From Sulfuricurvum kujiense DSM 16994 (GTDB lineage Bacteria > Campylobacterota > Campylobacteria > Campylobacterales > Sulfurimonadaceae): 64,000 bases of DNA. Where the stretch lies: the NCBI RefSeq assembly GCF_000183725.1, contig NC_014762.1:496001-560000 (forward strand), written 5' to 3'. Of the stretch, positions 34,577 to 43,008 are shown in pieces (position 1 is the first letter of the stretch; each line of letters starts with the position of its first letter). Position numbers and translations under genes: made by a program. The notes beneath the pieces are model-generated. The model made no database searches. It worked only from the letters and a program-made list of their open reading frames with translations, and was not told where the DNA came from.

Positions 34577-36677
34577 AAAAATTAAAGTCGCTCTCGTAGG
34601 ACAGCCTAATGTGGGAAAAAGCATGCTTATCAATTCGATCAGCAACGCACGGCTTCATGTCGGAAATTTTACGGGGGTGACGGTTGAAAAGACCGAAGTC
34701 ATATTTGAATACGACGGATACGATTTCAGTGTCGTCGACCTCCCCGGAACGTATGCATTTACGGACTACTCGATCGAAGAGCGGGTAACGCACGACTTTC
34801 TATGCAATGAGCATTATGATTTGATTATCAATGTCCTCGATTCGACCAATCTGGAGAAAAATCTTCAGCTTACGGCGGAGCTGATGACAATGAGCAAAAA
34901 GATCGTCATGGCGCTCAATATGTCGGACGAAGCCGATCGTGAGGGGATAGAGATCGATGCAGCGTATCTGACCCAGCTGCTCGGTATTCCGTGTATCCGT
35001 GTATCGGCGGCGGCAAAATCGGGGCTGGATGAGCTGATGAGAGCGGTGATCAGTGTGTATGAGAACCCTGTTCAGGAACAAAAACTGATCTTCAGCGAGG
35101 CGGTCGAAGAGGAAATTGCCCTTATTACCGATTATCTGGATAAACATAAATTCAAGGCATCCATCAGCAACCGAAACATCGCGATCAATCTTCTCCAAAA
35201 AGAGAAAAAAACCTATCGTACGCTGCATGACAATCCGATCTGGACCGAATTGCAGCCGATGCTGATCGAAGCGGACCGCCATATCGAGCTGCATCATGAC
35301 AGCGACGATATCAAAGAGATTTTTGCCGAAGAGTATTTCTCCTACAATCGGGGAATTTTGGCCGAAGCGGTCAAGGTGAAACCCAAAGCAGCTCAGCAGA
35401 AAACGACGACGGAGAAAATCGACAGCGTGTTGATTCATCCGATATTCGGGATACCGATTTTTCTCTTTTTCATGTGGGGGCTGTTTCAGCTTACCTTTGA
35501 GATCGGAAGCATTCCGATGGATTGGATCGATGCCTTTTTCGGCTGGTTCGGCGAAGCGGTAGGTTCAACGATCCGCAATGACGAGATCCGCTCTTTGATC
35601 GTGGACGGAGTCATAGCCGGGGTGGGCGCGGTGGTATTGTTTGTCCCCAATATCGTTATTTTGTTTGTGGGGATCGCATTGCTCGAGGCGACGGGATATA
35701 TGTCGCGTGTCGCGTTTTTGCTGGACGGTTTTTTCCATAAATTCGGTTTGCACGGACAGTCGTTCATTCCGCTGGTAACGGGTTTCGGATGTTCGATTCC
35801 CGCCTATATGTCGGCGCGGATTTTGAAAAATGACCGTGACCGCCTTTTGACCCTTTTTGTCATCGGGTTTATGAGCTGCGGTGCGCGTCTCCCCGTCTAT
35901 GTCCTCTTTACGGGAGCATTTTTCGGACCCGAAATGGCGGGGAACGTACTTTTTGGCATCTATATTCTCGGAGCGATTATCGGACTTATTGCCGCGAAAG
36001 TTCTTAAAATGACGGCGTTTAAAGGTGCTGATGAGCCCTTTGTCATGGAGATGCCGAAATACCGCCTCCCTTCGGTGAAGCTCATTTGGCATACGGTTTT
36101 GACCAAGACGATGATGTATCTGAAAAAAGCGGGGACGTTCATCGCCGCGGCGTCACTGCTCGTGTGGTTTTTAAGTACCTATCCGAAAGACAGCGCTCTT
36201 GATAAGGCGTATGCACTGAAAATCGAAGCGGCATCGTCGCCGGAAGAAGTAAAAATACTGGAGAACCGATTGGCCGAAGCGGCGTTGGAACAAAGCTTTT
36301 TGGGAAGAATCGGACATGCAATCGAACCGGCGTTTGAACCGCTCGGATTTGATTGGAAAATGGCGGTGGCTTTACAGACGGGATTGGCGGCAAAAGAGGT
36401 CGTCGTTTCGACGATGGGCGTATTATACTCACTCGGAAGCGATGCGACGGAAGAAGACCATTCGCTTATCTCGACGATCAGTTCTCAAATCCCGTTTGCT
36501 TCGGCGGTAGCGTTTATCGTCGTCATTATGACCTACTTGCCGTGTCTGGCGGCATCGGTCGTCTTTACCCGTGAAGCGGGGGGGATCAAATATTTCGGAT
36601 ATCTGTTCGCCTTTACGACGATTGTCGCCTATTCATTGGCATTTTTAGCCTATCGTCTGGTCTTAGCGATCAGCTAA
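34566..36677 (+). CDS. feoB: Ferrous iron transporter FeoB
   Basis: GTP-controlled Fe(II) permease of the inner membrane. The G domain has G1 GQPNVGKS (12-19), G3 VVDLPGTYAF and G4 ALNMSDEADREG; note Met-Ser in place of the usual NxxD spacing variant. Residues about 150-270 form the helical guanine-dissociation-like part. About eight to ten membrane helices follow (from 287 on), with the two gate regions, including GFGCSIPAYMSARILKN and MTYLPCLAAS carrying conserved cysteines. 703 residues is normal. It follows the porin and feoA in one apparent operon. Confidence 0.95.
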   Translation: MSDKKIKVALVGQPNVGKSMLINSISNARLHVGNFTGVTVEKTEVIFEYDGYDFSVVDLPGTYAFTDYSIEERVTHDFLCNEHYDLIINVLDSTNLEKNLQLTAELMTMSKKIVMALNMSDEADREGIEIDAAYLTQLLGIPCIRVSAAAKSGLDELMRAVISVYENPVQEQKLIFSEAVEEEIALITDYLDKHKFKASISNRNIAINLLQKEKKTYRTLHDNPIWTELQPMLIEADRHIELHHDSDDIKEIFAEEYFSYNRGILAEAVKVKPKAAQQKTTTEKIDSVLIHPIFGIPIFLFFMWGLFQLTFEIGSIPMDWIDAFFGWFGEAVGSTIRNDEIRSLIVDGVIAGVGAVVLFVPNIVILFVGIALLEATGYMSRVAFLLDGFFHKFGLHGQSFIPLVTGFGCSIPAYMSARILKNDRDRLLTLFVIGFMSCGARLPVYVLFTGAFFGPEMAGNVLFGIYILGAIIGLIAAKVLKMTAFKGADEPFVMEMPKYRLPSVKLIWHTVLTKTMMYLKKAGTFIAAASLLVWFLSTYPKDSALDKAYALKIEAASSPEEVKILENRLAEAALEQSFLGRIGHAIEPAFEPLGFDWKMAVALQTGLAAKEVVVSTMGVLYSLGSDATEEDHSLISTISSQIPFASAVAFIVVIMTYLPCLAASVVFTREAGGIKYFGYLFAFTTIVAYSLAFLAYRLVLAIS

Positions 36678-36684
36678 GAGCGTT

Positions 36685-37041
36685 TTAGTTCCCGAGGTGA
36701 AACTTGGGAACTAAATACCGATAGACGATAATCCCCGCAATCACCCCTATAGCGTCCGCAGCGATATCCAAAAGAGAAAAATAACGTCCCGGAATAAAGT
36801 ACTGGACAATTTCAATCTGAAACGCGATGAATGTCATTATGACCGTTTTTTGAGCGGTAGAGAAATCTCTGTAAGCCATTCCCAGCAAGAGGTACAAAAC
36901 CAAAAAAGCGACGAAATGGTTTTGCTTGTCCCAAAAACTCTCGATGATTTCGATATGCCGGGGGGTGAGAGCCAGATATTCGATAATAAAGAAATTGAGG
37001 TAAAAGAGGGTTTTGTAGAGGAGCGTTTTCATACAAAGCAT
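36685..37041 (-). CDS. VanZ-like membrane protein
   Basis: 118 residues, four membrane helices with the VanZ signature KQNHFVAFLVLYLLLG (helix 2 start) and QIEIVQYFIPGRYFSLLDIAADAIG (given as blocks). ATG 37041 or the second ATG at 37032 (MKTLLYK) are both possible; the latter has the better surroundings. VanZ relatives are often linked to envelope or teicoplanin resistance, but here the name marks only the fold. Convergent with feoB. Confidence 0.8.
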   Translation of the reverse strand: MLCMKTLLYKTLFYLNFFIIEYLALTPRHIEIIESFWDKQNHFVAFLVLYLLLGMAYRDFSTAQKTVIMTFIAFQIEIVQYFIPGRYFSLLDIAADAIGVIAGIIVYRYLVPKFHLGN

Positions 37042-37089
37042 TGTACTGTATTAGGAAACTATTAACCCACTCTTCGTTACAATATCTTC

Positions 37090-37752
37090 ATGAGTAAAAT
37101 ATTAATGATTGAAGATGATCTTGAGCTTGCCGAGATCCTGACCGAATTTTTAGAACAGTACGATTTTCAAGTGACGACGGAAGACGATCCGTTCAAAGCC
37201 CTCAGTATTCTCAAACTCGAAAAATTTGATGCGGTCATTTTGGATTTGACCCTGCCGGGGATGGACGGGCTGGAAGTATGCGAAGCGATCCGCTCTAGGC
37301 AGAATATTCCGATCATTATCTCTTCGGCACGCTCGGACGTGACCGATAAGATCAATGCCCTTGAACTCGGAGCCGATGACTATCTCCCGAAACCCTATGA
37401 TCCCCGAGAACTGGTATCGCGTATCCATTCGGTATTGCGCCGATACGATGCGGTTTCGATAGCGGCGTCGGAAAGTGCGTGCGATTTTAAACTGAATGAA
37501 TCGGCCATGCAGATCAGCTATAAAAATCGTCCGATTGAGTTGACCAATGCGGAATACGGCATCTTGGCGCACATGATCAAAAAACAGGGGATGGTCGTTT
37601 CACGCGAAGACTTGATCCACAACGTTTCCGCGATTAATGAAGACTCTTCGAACAAAAGCATCGATGTTATGATGGGACGTATCCGAAACAAACTCGGAGA
37701 TAAAGCGCTGATCGAATCGATTCGCGGTATCGGGTATAAATTATTAAAATGA
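37090..37752 (+). CDS. OmpR-family response regulator, ArsR type
   Basis: 220 residues. Receiver domain with E8-D9-D10 acidic pocket, phosphorylation site D52 (VILDLTLP), switch serine in IIISSARSD and K in LPKPYDP. The winged-helix domain ends SIRGIGYKLLK. The partner kinase downstream is of the ArsS type, which in Helicobacter works with ArsR in acid response, so this is the likely equivalent (role inferred). A pair of hairpins lies in the gap to the kinase gene. Confidence 0.9.
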   Translation: MSKILMIEDDLELAEILTEFLEQYDFQVTTEDDPFKALSILKLEKFDAVILDLTLPGMDGLEVCEAIRSRQNIPIIISSARSDVTDKINALELGADDYLPKPYDPRELVSRIHSVLRRYDAVSIAASESACDFKLNESAMQISYKNRPIELTNAEYGILAHMIKKQGMVVSREDLIHNVSAINEDSSNKSIDVMMGRIRNKLGDKALIESIRGIGYKLLK

Positions 37753-37764
37753 GAAATAAACTCT

Positions 37765-37807
37765 GCCCTGAAAGGGCTAGTGTAGGGCAAGGGATTTTAT
37801 TCCTTGC
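37765..37807 (+). promoter_or_regulatory. Two intercistronic hairpins between regulator and kinase genes
   Basis: First stem GCCCT-GAA-AGGGC (37765-37777); second stem GCAAGG-N9-CCTTGC (37787-37807). A third GGGC (37785-37788) can compete for the first arm. Such a pair could lower kinase expression relative to the regulator by partial termination or RNA processing. Confidence 0.45.
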
Positions 37808-37822
37808 ACGTTCAAAATCAAA

Positions 37823-39124
37823 ATGATTAAAAATAATGCGGTTCTGGCTACCGTCGTATTTGCCATGGCGGTGACCGTATCGAGTGTCAGCTATACGTTT
37901 TACCAGCTTTATGAAAACAACCGTGCGAAACATATCGACAACATCTTCAGCAAGCACTCCCTTATCAGTCAGATCTATCATACCTATTTGGTAAAACAGA
38001 TATCCCAGCCGATATTTGAAGCCAATTTGGCACTGTACAATTTGGATGAAGTGTTAGATCATCATGCGTATGAAGCAATTGTCCGTTACGGAAAAGTACT
38101 TAAAAGTGACGGCAATACGGCCGATGATTTGATGCAGGATTTTTCACTTCCGTCTTCATCCTTCGATACCCACGTTTCACAGCAAGTAATCACCTCTATG
38201 ATTGAGTATCAGGGGAATATCTATTTTTGGGTAGAGTCCGCACGCCACAGTATGCTCCTTGAAGATCGGAGTATTGAGCCGTATCATCCGGTGAATCTTA
38301 TTTCGGCATACGGAACGCTGATGATGATTCTGCTCACCTCTTTTGCCCTGATTATCTACCGACTGCGTCCGCTGCGCCATTTGCGCAAACAGATCGCCCG
38401 TTTCGGAGAAGGGGATATGGGGGTACGATTTCGTATCAGCGGGTCGGATGAAATCGCTTTGATCGCCAATGAACTCGACTCGACCCAAAACAAGATTCGT
38501 GCCCTCATCGAAGCGCGTACCCTATTTTTACGTAATATTATGCATGAGCTTAAAACGCCGATTGCCAAAGGGAGAATCGTCGCGACAATGCTCAGTGATG
38601 AGAAACAGCGCGGACGGTTTGAGGGAATTTTTGAGCGGCTAGAGTCACTCATCGGCGAGTTTGCCCTGATCGAAGAGATCGCTTCGGGGAATCAGCATCA
38701 TCAAAAAAGCGAGTATCGGCTTATCGATATTATCGACGGTGCGATCGATTTGGCAATGGTGGAGTATGATGCCGTTGAGAGGAACATCGATGCATCGATC
38801 AAAGTAGAGGTGGATTACCGCCTTTTTGTAACGGCGGCGAAAAATCTGATTGATAACGCGATTAAATACTCCCCCGAAAAAAAGATGCGCATTTGGACGG
38901 AAGAGGGGGAGATCATTTTTGCCAATACGGGCGAAGTGCTCAAACATCCTCTGGGCTATTATATCGAGCCGTTTACCAAAGAAGCTCCGACGAAGGACAG
39001 TTTCGGGCTGGGGCTTTATATCGTCGATGCGATTTTAAAAGAGCACGACTATATTTTGGCGTATGAGCGGCGCGGTGAATACAACTGTTTTATTTGCGTA
39101 CCGGCAAAAATCAAAAGGAGATAG
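37823..39124 (+). CDS. ArsS-family sensor histidine kinase
   Basis: 433 residues. Membrane helices at about 7-28 and 158-179 flank a periplasmic sensor domain of about 130 residues. A HAMP-like stretch (RPLRHLRKQIARFGEGDMGVRF, described in blocks) leads to the phospho-accepting H241 in MHELKTPIAKGRI, the exact H-box style of Campylobacterota ArsS kinases. N-box KNLIDNAIKYS and G2 SFGLGLYIV complete the ATPase. In Helicobacter ArsS senses acid; the signal here is unknown. The gene is 70 bases after the regulator and its stop is next to the surE start. Confidence 0.9.
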   Translation: MIKNNAVLATVVFAMAVTVSSVSYTFYQLYENNRAKHIDNIFSKHSLISQIYHTYLVKQISQPIFEANLALYNLDEVLDHHAYEAIVRYGKVLKSDGNTADDLMQDFSLPSSSFDTHVSQQVITSMIEYQGNIYFWVESARHSMLLEDRSIEPYHPVNLISAYGTLMMILLTSFALIIYRLRPLRHLRKQIARFGEGDMGVRFRISGSDEIALIANELDSTQNKIRALIEARTLFLRNIMHELKTPIAKGRIVATMLSDEKQRGRFEGIFERLESLIGEFALIEEIASGNQHHQKSEYRLIDIIDGAIDLAMVEYDAVERNIDASIKVEVDYRLFVTAAKNLIDNAIKYSPEKKMRIWTEEGEIIFANTGEVLKHPLGYYIEPFTKEAPTKDSFGLGLYIVDAILKEHDYILAYERRGEYNCFICVPAKIKRR

Positions 39125-39892
39125 ATGAAAAAAATTTTGATTACCAACGATGACGGATATGAATCCGAAGGGCTGCTAGCCCTCATCGAAGCACTGGACG
39201 GTTTGGGGCAGATCACGGTTGTCGCCCCATCGACTGAGAAATCGGCATGCGGGCATTCGCTGACGTTGACCCGTCCTCTTAGCTTTATCTGTGTAGGGGA
39301 CGATTTTTACAAACTGGATGACGGAACGCCTAGCGATTGCGTCTATCTGGCGCTTCATTCGATGTTCGACGATCAAAAGCCCGATTTGCTGATCAGCGGG
39401 ATCAATAAAGGCTCGAACATGGGAGAGGACATTACCTACTCGGGTACGGCGGCGGCGGCGATGGAAGCGGTACTTCACAGTGTTCCGGCGATCGCCGTCT
39501 CTCAGGTGATGGATTTTACACAGCCGATCGGCGATTTTGCATTGGCTAAAAAAGCGATCCGCCATCTTGCCGAAAAGATTTTGACGGGAGATTTTCCGCT
39601 GAACGAACGGGAATTTTTGAACGTCAATATCCCTTATGATGTAGACGAGTTGGAGTTCGCGGTGACGTATGCAGGATATCGCTATTATGCTAATGATGCG
39701 CACCTGCACCGTAACCCGAGAGGGCTGGAATATTATTGGCTCGGACTCCACCCGCTGGAATTCAAACCGCGTGAGAAACGGAGCGCTTTGTGCGATTTCG
39801 AAGCGATTGAGGCGGGGAAAGTGTCGTTGACACCGATCAAACTCGATATGAGTGCGTACAAATCGATGCAGCAGCTGCGGGAGTGGCTGTGA
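39125..39892 (+). CDS. surE: 5'/3'-nucleotidase SurE
   Basis: 255-residue stationary-phase survival phosphatase acting on nucleoside monophosphates. The metal site motif ITNDDGYESEG (D8, D9) is at the N terminus; SACGHSLTLT, SGINKGSNMGEDITYSGTAAAAMEA and FLNVNIP follow in family order. Starts directly after the kinase gene stop. The last bases overlap the next gene's start region. Confidence 0.96.
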   Translation: MKKILITNDDGYESEGLLALIEALDGLGQITVVAPSTEKSACGHSLTLTRPLSFICVGDDFYKLDDGTPSDCVYLALHSMFDDQKPDLLISGINKGSNMGEDITYSGTAAAAMEAVLHSVPAIAVSQVMDFTQPIGDFALAKKAIRHLAEKILTGDFPLNEREFLNVNIPYDVDELEFAVTYAGYRYYANDAHLHRNPRGLEYYWLGLHPLEFKPREKRSALCDFEAIEAGKVSLTPIKLDMSAYKSMQQLREWL

Positions 39893-40533
39893 GACATACC
39901 CGCACCCGCCTCGTGTTCGGCGAAGAGAATTTTGAGAAGTTTCATAATGCCAAAATCCTCATGCTCGGTGTCGGAGGGGTAGGGAGTTTTTGTCTCGACT
40001 GCCTTTACCGCTCCGGCGTCCGTGACATTACGATCGTCGATTTTGACCGCTACGATCTCACCAACCAAAACCGCCAAATGCACTCCGAATCTCATGAGGG
40101 GGAACTCAAAGTCGAAGCACTCAAAACCCACTATCCCGAAGTGATCGCTATGGCGGAAAAAATTACCCCCGAATGGGTCGAAACGTTTGATTTTGAGCCG
40201 TATGATCTGATCCTCGATGCAATCGACGATACGCGTGCTAAACTTGCCCTTATCCAAAAATGTTATCCGAAGCTTATCTCCTCGGTCGGTTCCGCCAAAC
40301 GGCTTGATCCTACGAAAATAGAAGTACGTTCTTTTTGGAAAATCGAAGGAGACCCTTTTGCCTCAAAACTTCGAAACGAGCTGCGCAAACGTAAGTTTAA
40401 GGGCGATTTCAGCTGCATCTGCTCATCCGAGCTTCCGAGGATAAAAGAAAAAGGGAGCTTTGTGGCCGTAACGGGAGCATTCGGACTGGCGATGTGTTCA
40501 TTGGCGTTACGGAGAATCAGTTTATTAAAGTAG
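39883..40533 (+). CDS. tcdA: TcdA/ThiF-family tRNA threonylcarbamoyladenosine dehydratase
   Basis: E1-like adenylating enzyme that in E. coli (TcdA/CsdL) converts t6A to its cyclic form in tRNA. The nucleotide loop GVGGVGSFCLDCLYRSG, VDFDRYDLTNQNRQ (adenylation site), DAIDD and the later cysteine-containing CICSSELP are present. 216 residues is shorter than E. coli TcdA, lacking the C-terminal membrane helix. The start is uncertain: GTG 39883 or GTG 39889, both overlapping the surE stop. Confidence 0.85.
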   Translation: MAVRHTRTRLVFGEENFEKFHNAKILMLGVGGVGSFCLDCLYRSGVRDITIVDFDRYDLTNQNRQMHSESHEGELKVEALKTHYPEVIAMAEKITPEWVETFDFEPYDLILDAIDDTRAKLALIQKCYPKLISSVGSAKRLDPTKIEVRSFWKIEGDPFASKLRNELRKRKFKGDFSCICSSELPRIKEKGSFVAVTGAFGLAMCSLALRRISLLK

Positions 40534-40625
40534 TAAATCTTTTATTTTATTATAATAAATATAATATTCATGTATGATTAATTATAACTACGATACACTC
40601 CCCGAAATTTTCCCCGGGATTTTCA

Positions 40626-40979
40626 ATGGTATTTTACTGCGCACTTTTTCTCTCATTTTTGTATTTTAAAATTGCCCGTGTTCATAAAAAAGAGGAACGG
40701 CTTTCCCCACTGTTTTTAGCACAGCATCTTATGACGGCGGTTGCAATTGTCAGCTTGTTGGCGTATGGCTTTATGTACGAGAACCTTTATGTGTTCGTAC
40801 CGATTCTTTTTGTTTTTGCCTCCATGGTATCGATGATGATTACCGCGGTTCAGGTAGGGATATTCGTGGACGGAAAACCGCTTTTCGGGTTGACGCAAAT
40901 ATATCGCTATCTCTCTGTATTAAGCATTATTACCCTCTTGCTCATATCTTCTCTTTGGATTACACAGATCGCTTTTTAG
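40626..40979 (+). CDS. Hypothetical membrane protein, three to four helices
   Basis: 117 residues with hydrophobic helices at about 1-15, 30-48, 53-75 and 90-112 and a conserved-looking loop GIFVDGKPLFGLTQIYRY. No family recognised. It follows a 92-base AT-rich gap containing TATAATATT-like sequence, so it is probably transcribed on its own. Confidence 0.65.
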   Translation: MVFYCALFLSFLYFKIARVHKKEERLSPLFLAQHLMTAVAIVSLLAYGFMYENLYVFVPILFVFASMVSMMITAVQVGIFVDGKPLFGLTQIYRYLSVLSIITLLLISSLWITQIAF

Positions 40980-41049
40980 CCGTATAAATTTTCACAGGGT
41001 GCGATATCGAAAATAAACGGTTTGTAACCTTACGGTGACAAGCGGGTTC

Positions 41050-41055
41050 TATACT
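41050..41055 (+). promoter_or_regulatory. -10 box directly before the EAL-GGDEF gene
   Basis: TATACT ends seven bases before ATG 41063, so the transcript would start at or next to the ATG, and no ribosome site is visible. No good -35 was found at 16-18 bases. Confidence 0.35.
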
Positions 41056-41062
41056 TTCCATT

Positions 41063-42817
41063 ATGGAACCGTTGCACCCCCTCTATCATCATTATCTTGA
41101 AGTCTTGGATGTGGCATTTCAACCCATCGTTGATATCCATTCGGGCATCACTTTCGGTGTAGAAGCATTACTTCGCGGAACCGATACGCTGGGGTATGAA
41201 AGTATTTTTTCCTTTTTTGACCGTTTGTACGAAGAAAACATCCTGTATACGTTCGATGTACAGCTTCGTAAAAAAGTGATTGAAAAATTCTGTTTGATCG
41301 AAGGGCATGAGAAACTCAAACTTTTTTACAATCTTGATAATCGTGTATTGGAGATGACTGACTTTTCCAAAGGGAATACCCATCGCCTGCTTAAACGCCA
41401 TAATCTTGATCCCAAATCGATCGTTTTTGAACTCTCCGAACACAATGAAATTCTAAATTTGGACCATTTTACCAAATTGATGCACCATTACGGCGATGAG
41501 GGATTTTGTATCGCGATTGATGATTTCGGGATCGGTCAATCAGGGTATAAACTTCTGTATCACTGCACTCCGAACATCATAAAGATCGACCGTTTCTTTT
41601 TAAGCGAAATCGATAAAGATCCGAAAAAAAAGCTGCTGGTCCGCAATATGGTACAACTTGCAACTCTGCTCGGATGCCGGGTGATTGCCGAGGGAGTAGA
41701 GACCGAACGGGAACTTATGGTGTGCAAAGAGATCGGATGTCACATGGTGCAAGGCTATTTTATTCAACGCCCGAGTGTTGATTGTACATTGATCGCTGAA
41801 AAATATTTAACGAACATGGTTGCTTTTAAAGGCGAAAAACGCGCGCTAAGCAATCAAAAAATTATATTGAAACGGCTTGAACCGCTCAAATCGATTATGA
41901 TTCACGATTCGATGGAGACGTTACTGGATCTATTGAATGAAAAGGGTACCTATCTGGTTCCAGTGTTGGACGCCGCTATGCATCCGGTCGGGATTATTCA
42001 TGAACATCAGCTCAAAGCGATTGCCTGTTCTCCCTACGGGCGCTCTTTAACCCAAAACCGCTCTTCCAACCTCTCCGCACTTGAAACCTATATCGAACCG
42101 ATTCCCGTAGTTGATTTGACGATGCCTCTGGAGACGATGATTGAACTGTTTTCCCTTTCTCAGACCGCTCCGGGGGTTTTAATCGTCGAGTCTTCCCGTT
42201 ACATCGGGTATCTGAGCGCACGGGAGATGATCGAGGTGGTGCATGAACGCAATCTGATCCGTGCACGTGACGAAAATCCTCTGACACGCCTTCCCGGAAA
42301 TTTCAGGATTAACGAATATATTGCCAATGTAATCGAAAGCGGCACGGATGCCGTATTGGTTTATTTCGATTTTGACCATTTCAAACCCTATAACGATTAT
42401 TACGGCTTTCGAAACGGGGATCGGGTCATTTTGCTTTTTGCCGAGTTAATGCATAAAGTATTGTGTGCCGATTATTTCAAAGGTCACATCGGCGGAGATG
42501 ACTTTTTTGTAGGTGCCGTTTTGGATGAGTCGCACACGTTTGAAAAAATATGCGGCGAAGTCGAAACGTTGATCGCAACCTTCAGCGATGAGGTGAGAGC
42601 TTTTTACGAGCCGGCCGATCGTGAACGCGGATGTATCGTCGCGGAAGATCGTGACGGCAATAGCCGTGAATTTAAACTTTTAGGGGTAAGCTCCGTGGTT
42701 ATCCGAATGGGAAGCCATTCGGGGATCACGTCAAGCGAGCATCTTCAGCGGACGTTTGCCATGGAAAAGAAAAACGCAAAAAAATCTCCCAATCATATGA
42801 GCATCATCGGTTCTTAG
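41063..42817 (+). CDS. c-di-GMP protein: EAL-CBS pair-GGDEF
   Basis: 584-residue cytoplasmic protein with three parts. The EAL phosphodiesterase domain (about 15-255) keeps the catalytic set: E34 in EALLRG, N90, E123, D153-D154 (DDFG), K174, AEGVE and QGYF. The middle (about 275-395) reads as two CBS-like repeats (SIMIHDSMETLLDLL...VPVLDAAMHPVG; VVDLTMPLETMIELF...IVESSRYIGYLSAREM), likely to bind an adenine nucleotide. The C-terminal GGDEF domain (about 405-565) has GGDDF at 477-481 and no RxxD inhibition site, so it is either a weak cyclase or a GTP sensor. Net activity is probably degradation of c-di-GMP tuned by nucleotides. Confidence 0.9.
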   Translation: MEPLHPLYHHYLEVLDVAFQPIVDIHSGITFGVEALLRGTDTLGYESIFSFFDRLYEENILYTFDVQLRKKVIEKFCLIEGHEKLKLFYNLDNRVLEMTDFSKGNTHRLLKRHNLDPKSIVFELSEHNEILNLDHFTKLMHHYGDEGFCIAIDDFGIGQSGYKLLYHCTPNIIKIDRFFLSEIDKDPKKKLLVRNMVQLATLLGCRVIAEGVETERELMVCKEIGCHMVQGYFIQRPSVDCTLIAEKYLTNMVAFKGEKRALSNQKIILKRLEPLKSIMIHDSMETLLDLLNEKGTYLVPVLDAAMHPVGIIHEHQLKAIACSPYGRSLTQNRSSNLSALETYIEPIPVVDLTMPLETMIELFSLSQTAPGVLIVESSRYIGYLSAREMIEVVHERNLIRARDENPLTRLPGNFRINEYIANVIESGTDAVLVYFDFDHFKPYNDYYGFRNGDRVILLFAELMHKVLCADYFKGHIGGDDFFVGAVLDESHTFEKICGEVETLIATFSDEVRAFYEPADRERGCIVAEDRDGNSREFKLLGVSSVVIRMGSHSGITSSEHLQRTFAMEKKNAKKSPNHMSIIGS

Positions 42818-43008
42818 CCTATAACTTTCTGTTGTTTTGTTTCAAAAAAATATTGTTAAAACAAGTAAAATAGTGTGTAATTTCGGAACATGCTGTGCAA
42901 CCGTATAACTTTCATGGGTATTTGTTATTTTAAATTCACCCCTTAATTACCATTAATCATATATAGTACTTAAAAATAGCAGCTAAGTTTTAGTATAAAG
43001 GGCTAGAT
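42818..43008. other. AT-rich gap with chemoreceptor promoter region
   Basis: 191 bases without a gene. TATAGT at 42962-42967 is a candidate -10 for the chemoreceptor gene and AAAGGG at 42997-43002 is its ribosome site. I saw no sigma-28 or sigma-54 consensus, and no terminator hairpin for the preceding gene. Confidence 0.45.

Noticed and set aside
42818-43008. Sigma-28 or sigma-54 promoter for the chemoreceptor
   Set aside because: Neither consensus is present; only a sigma-70-like -10 is visible.
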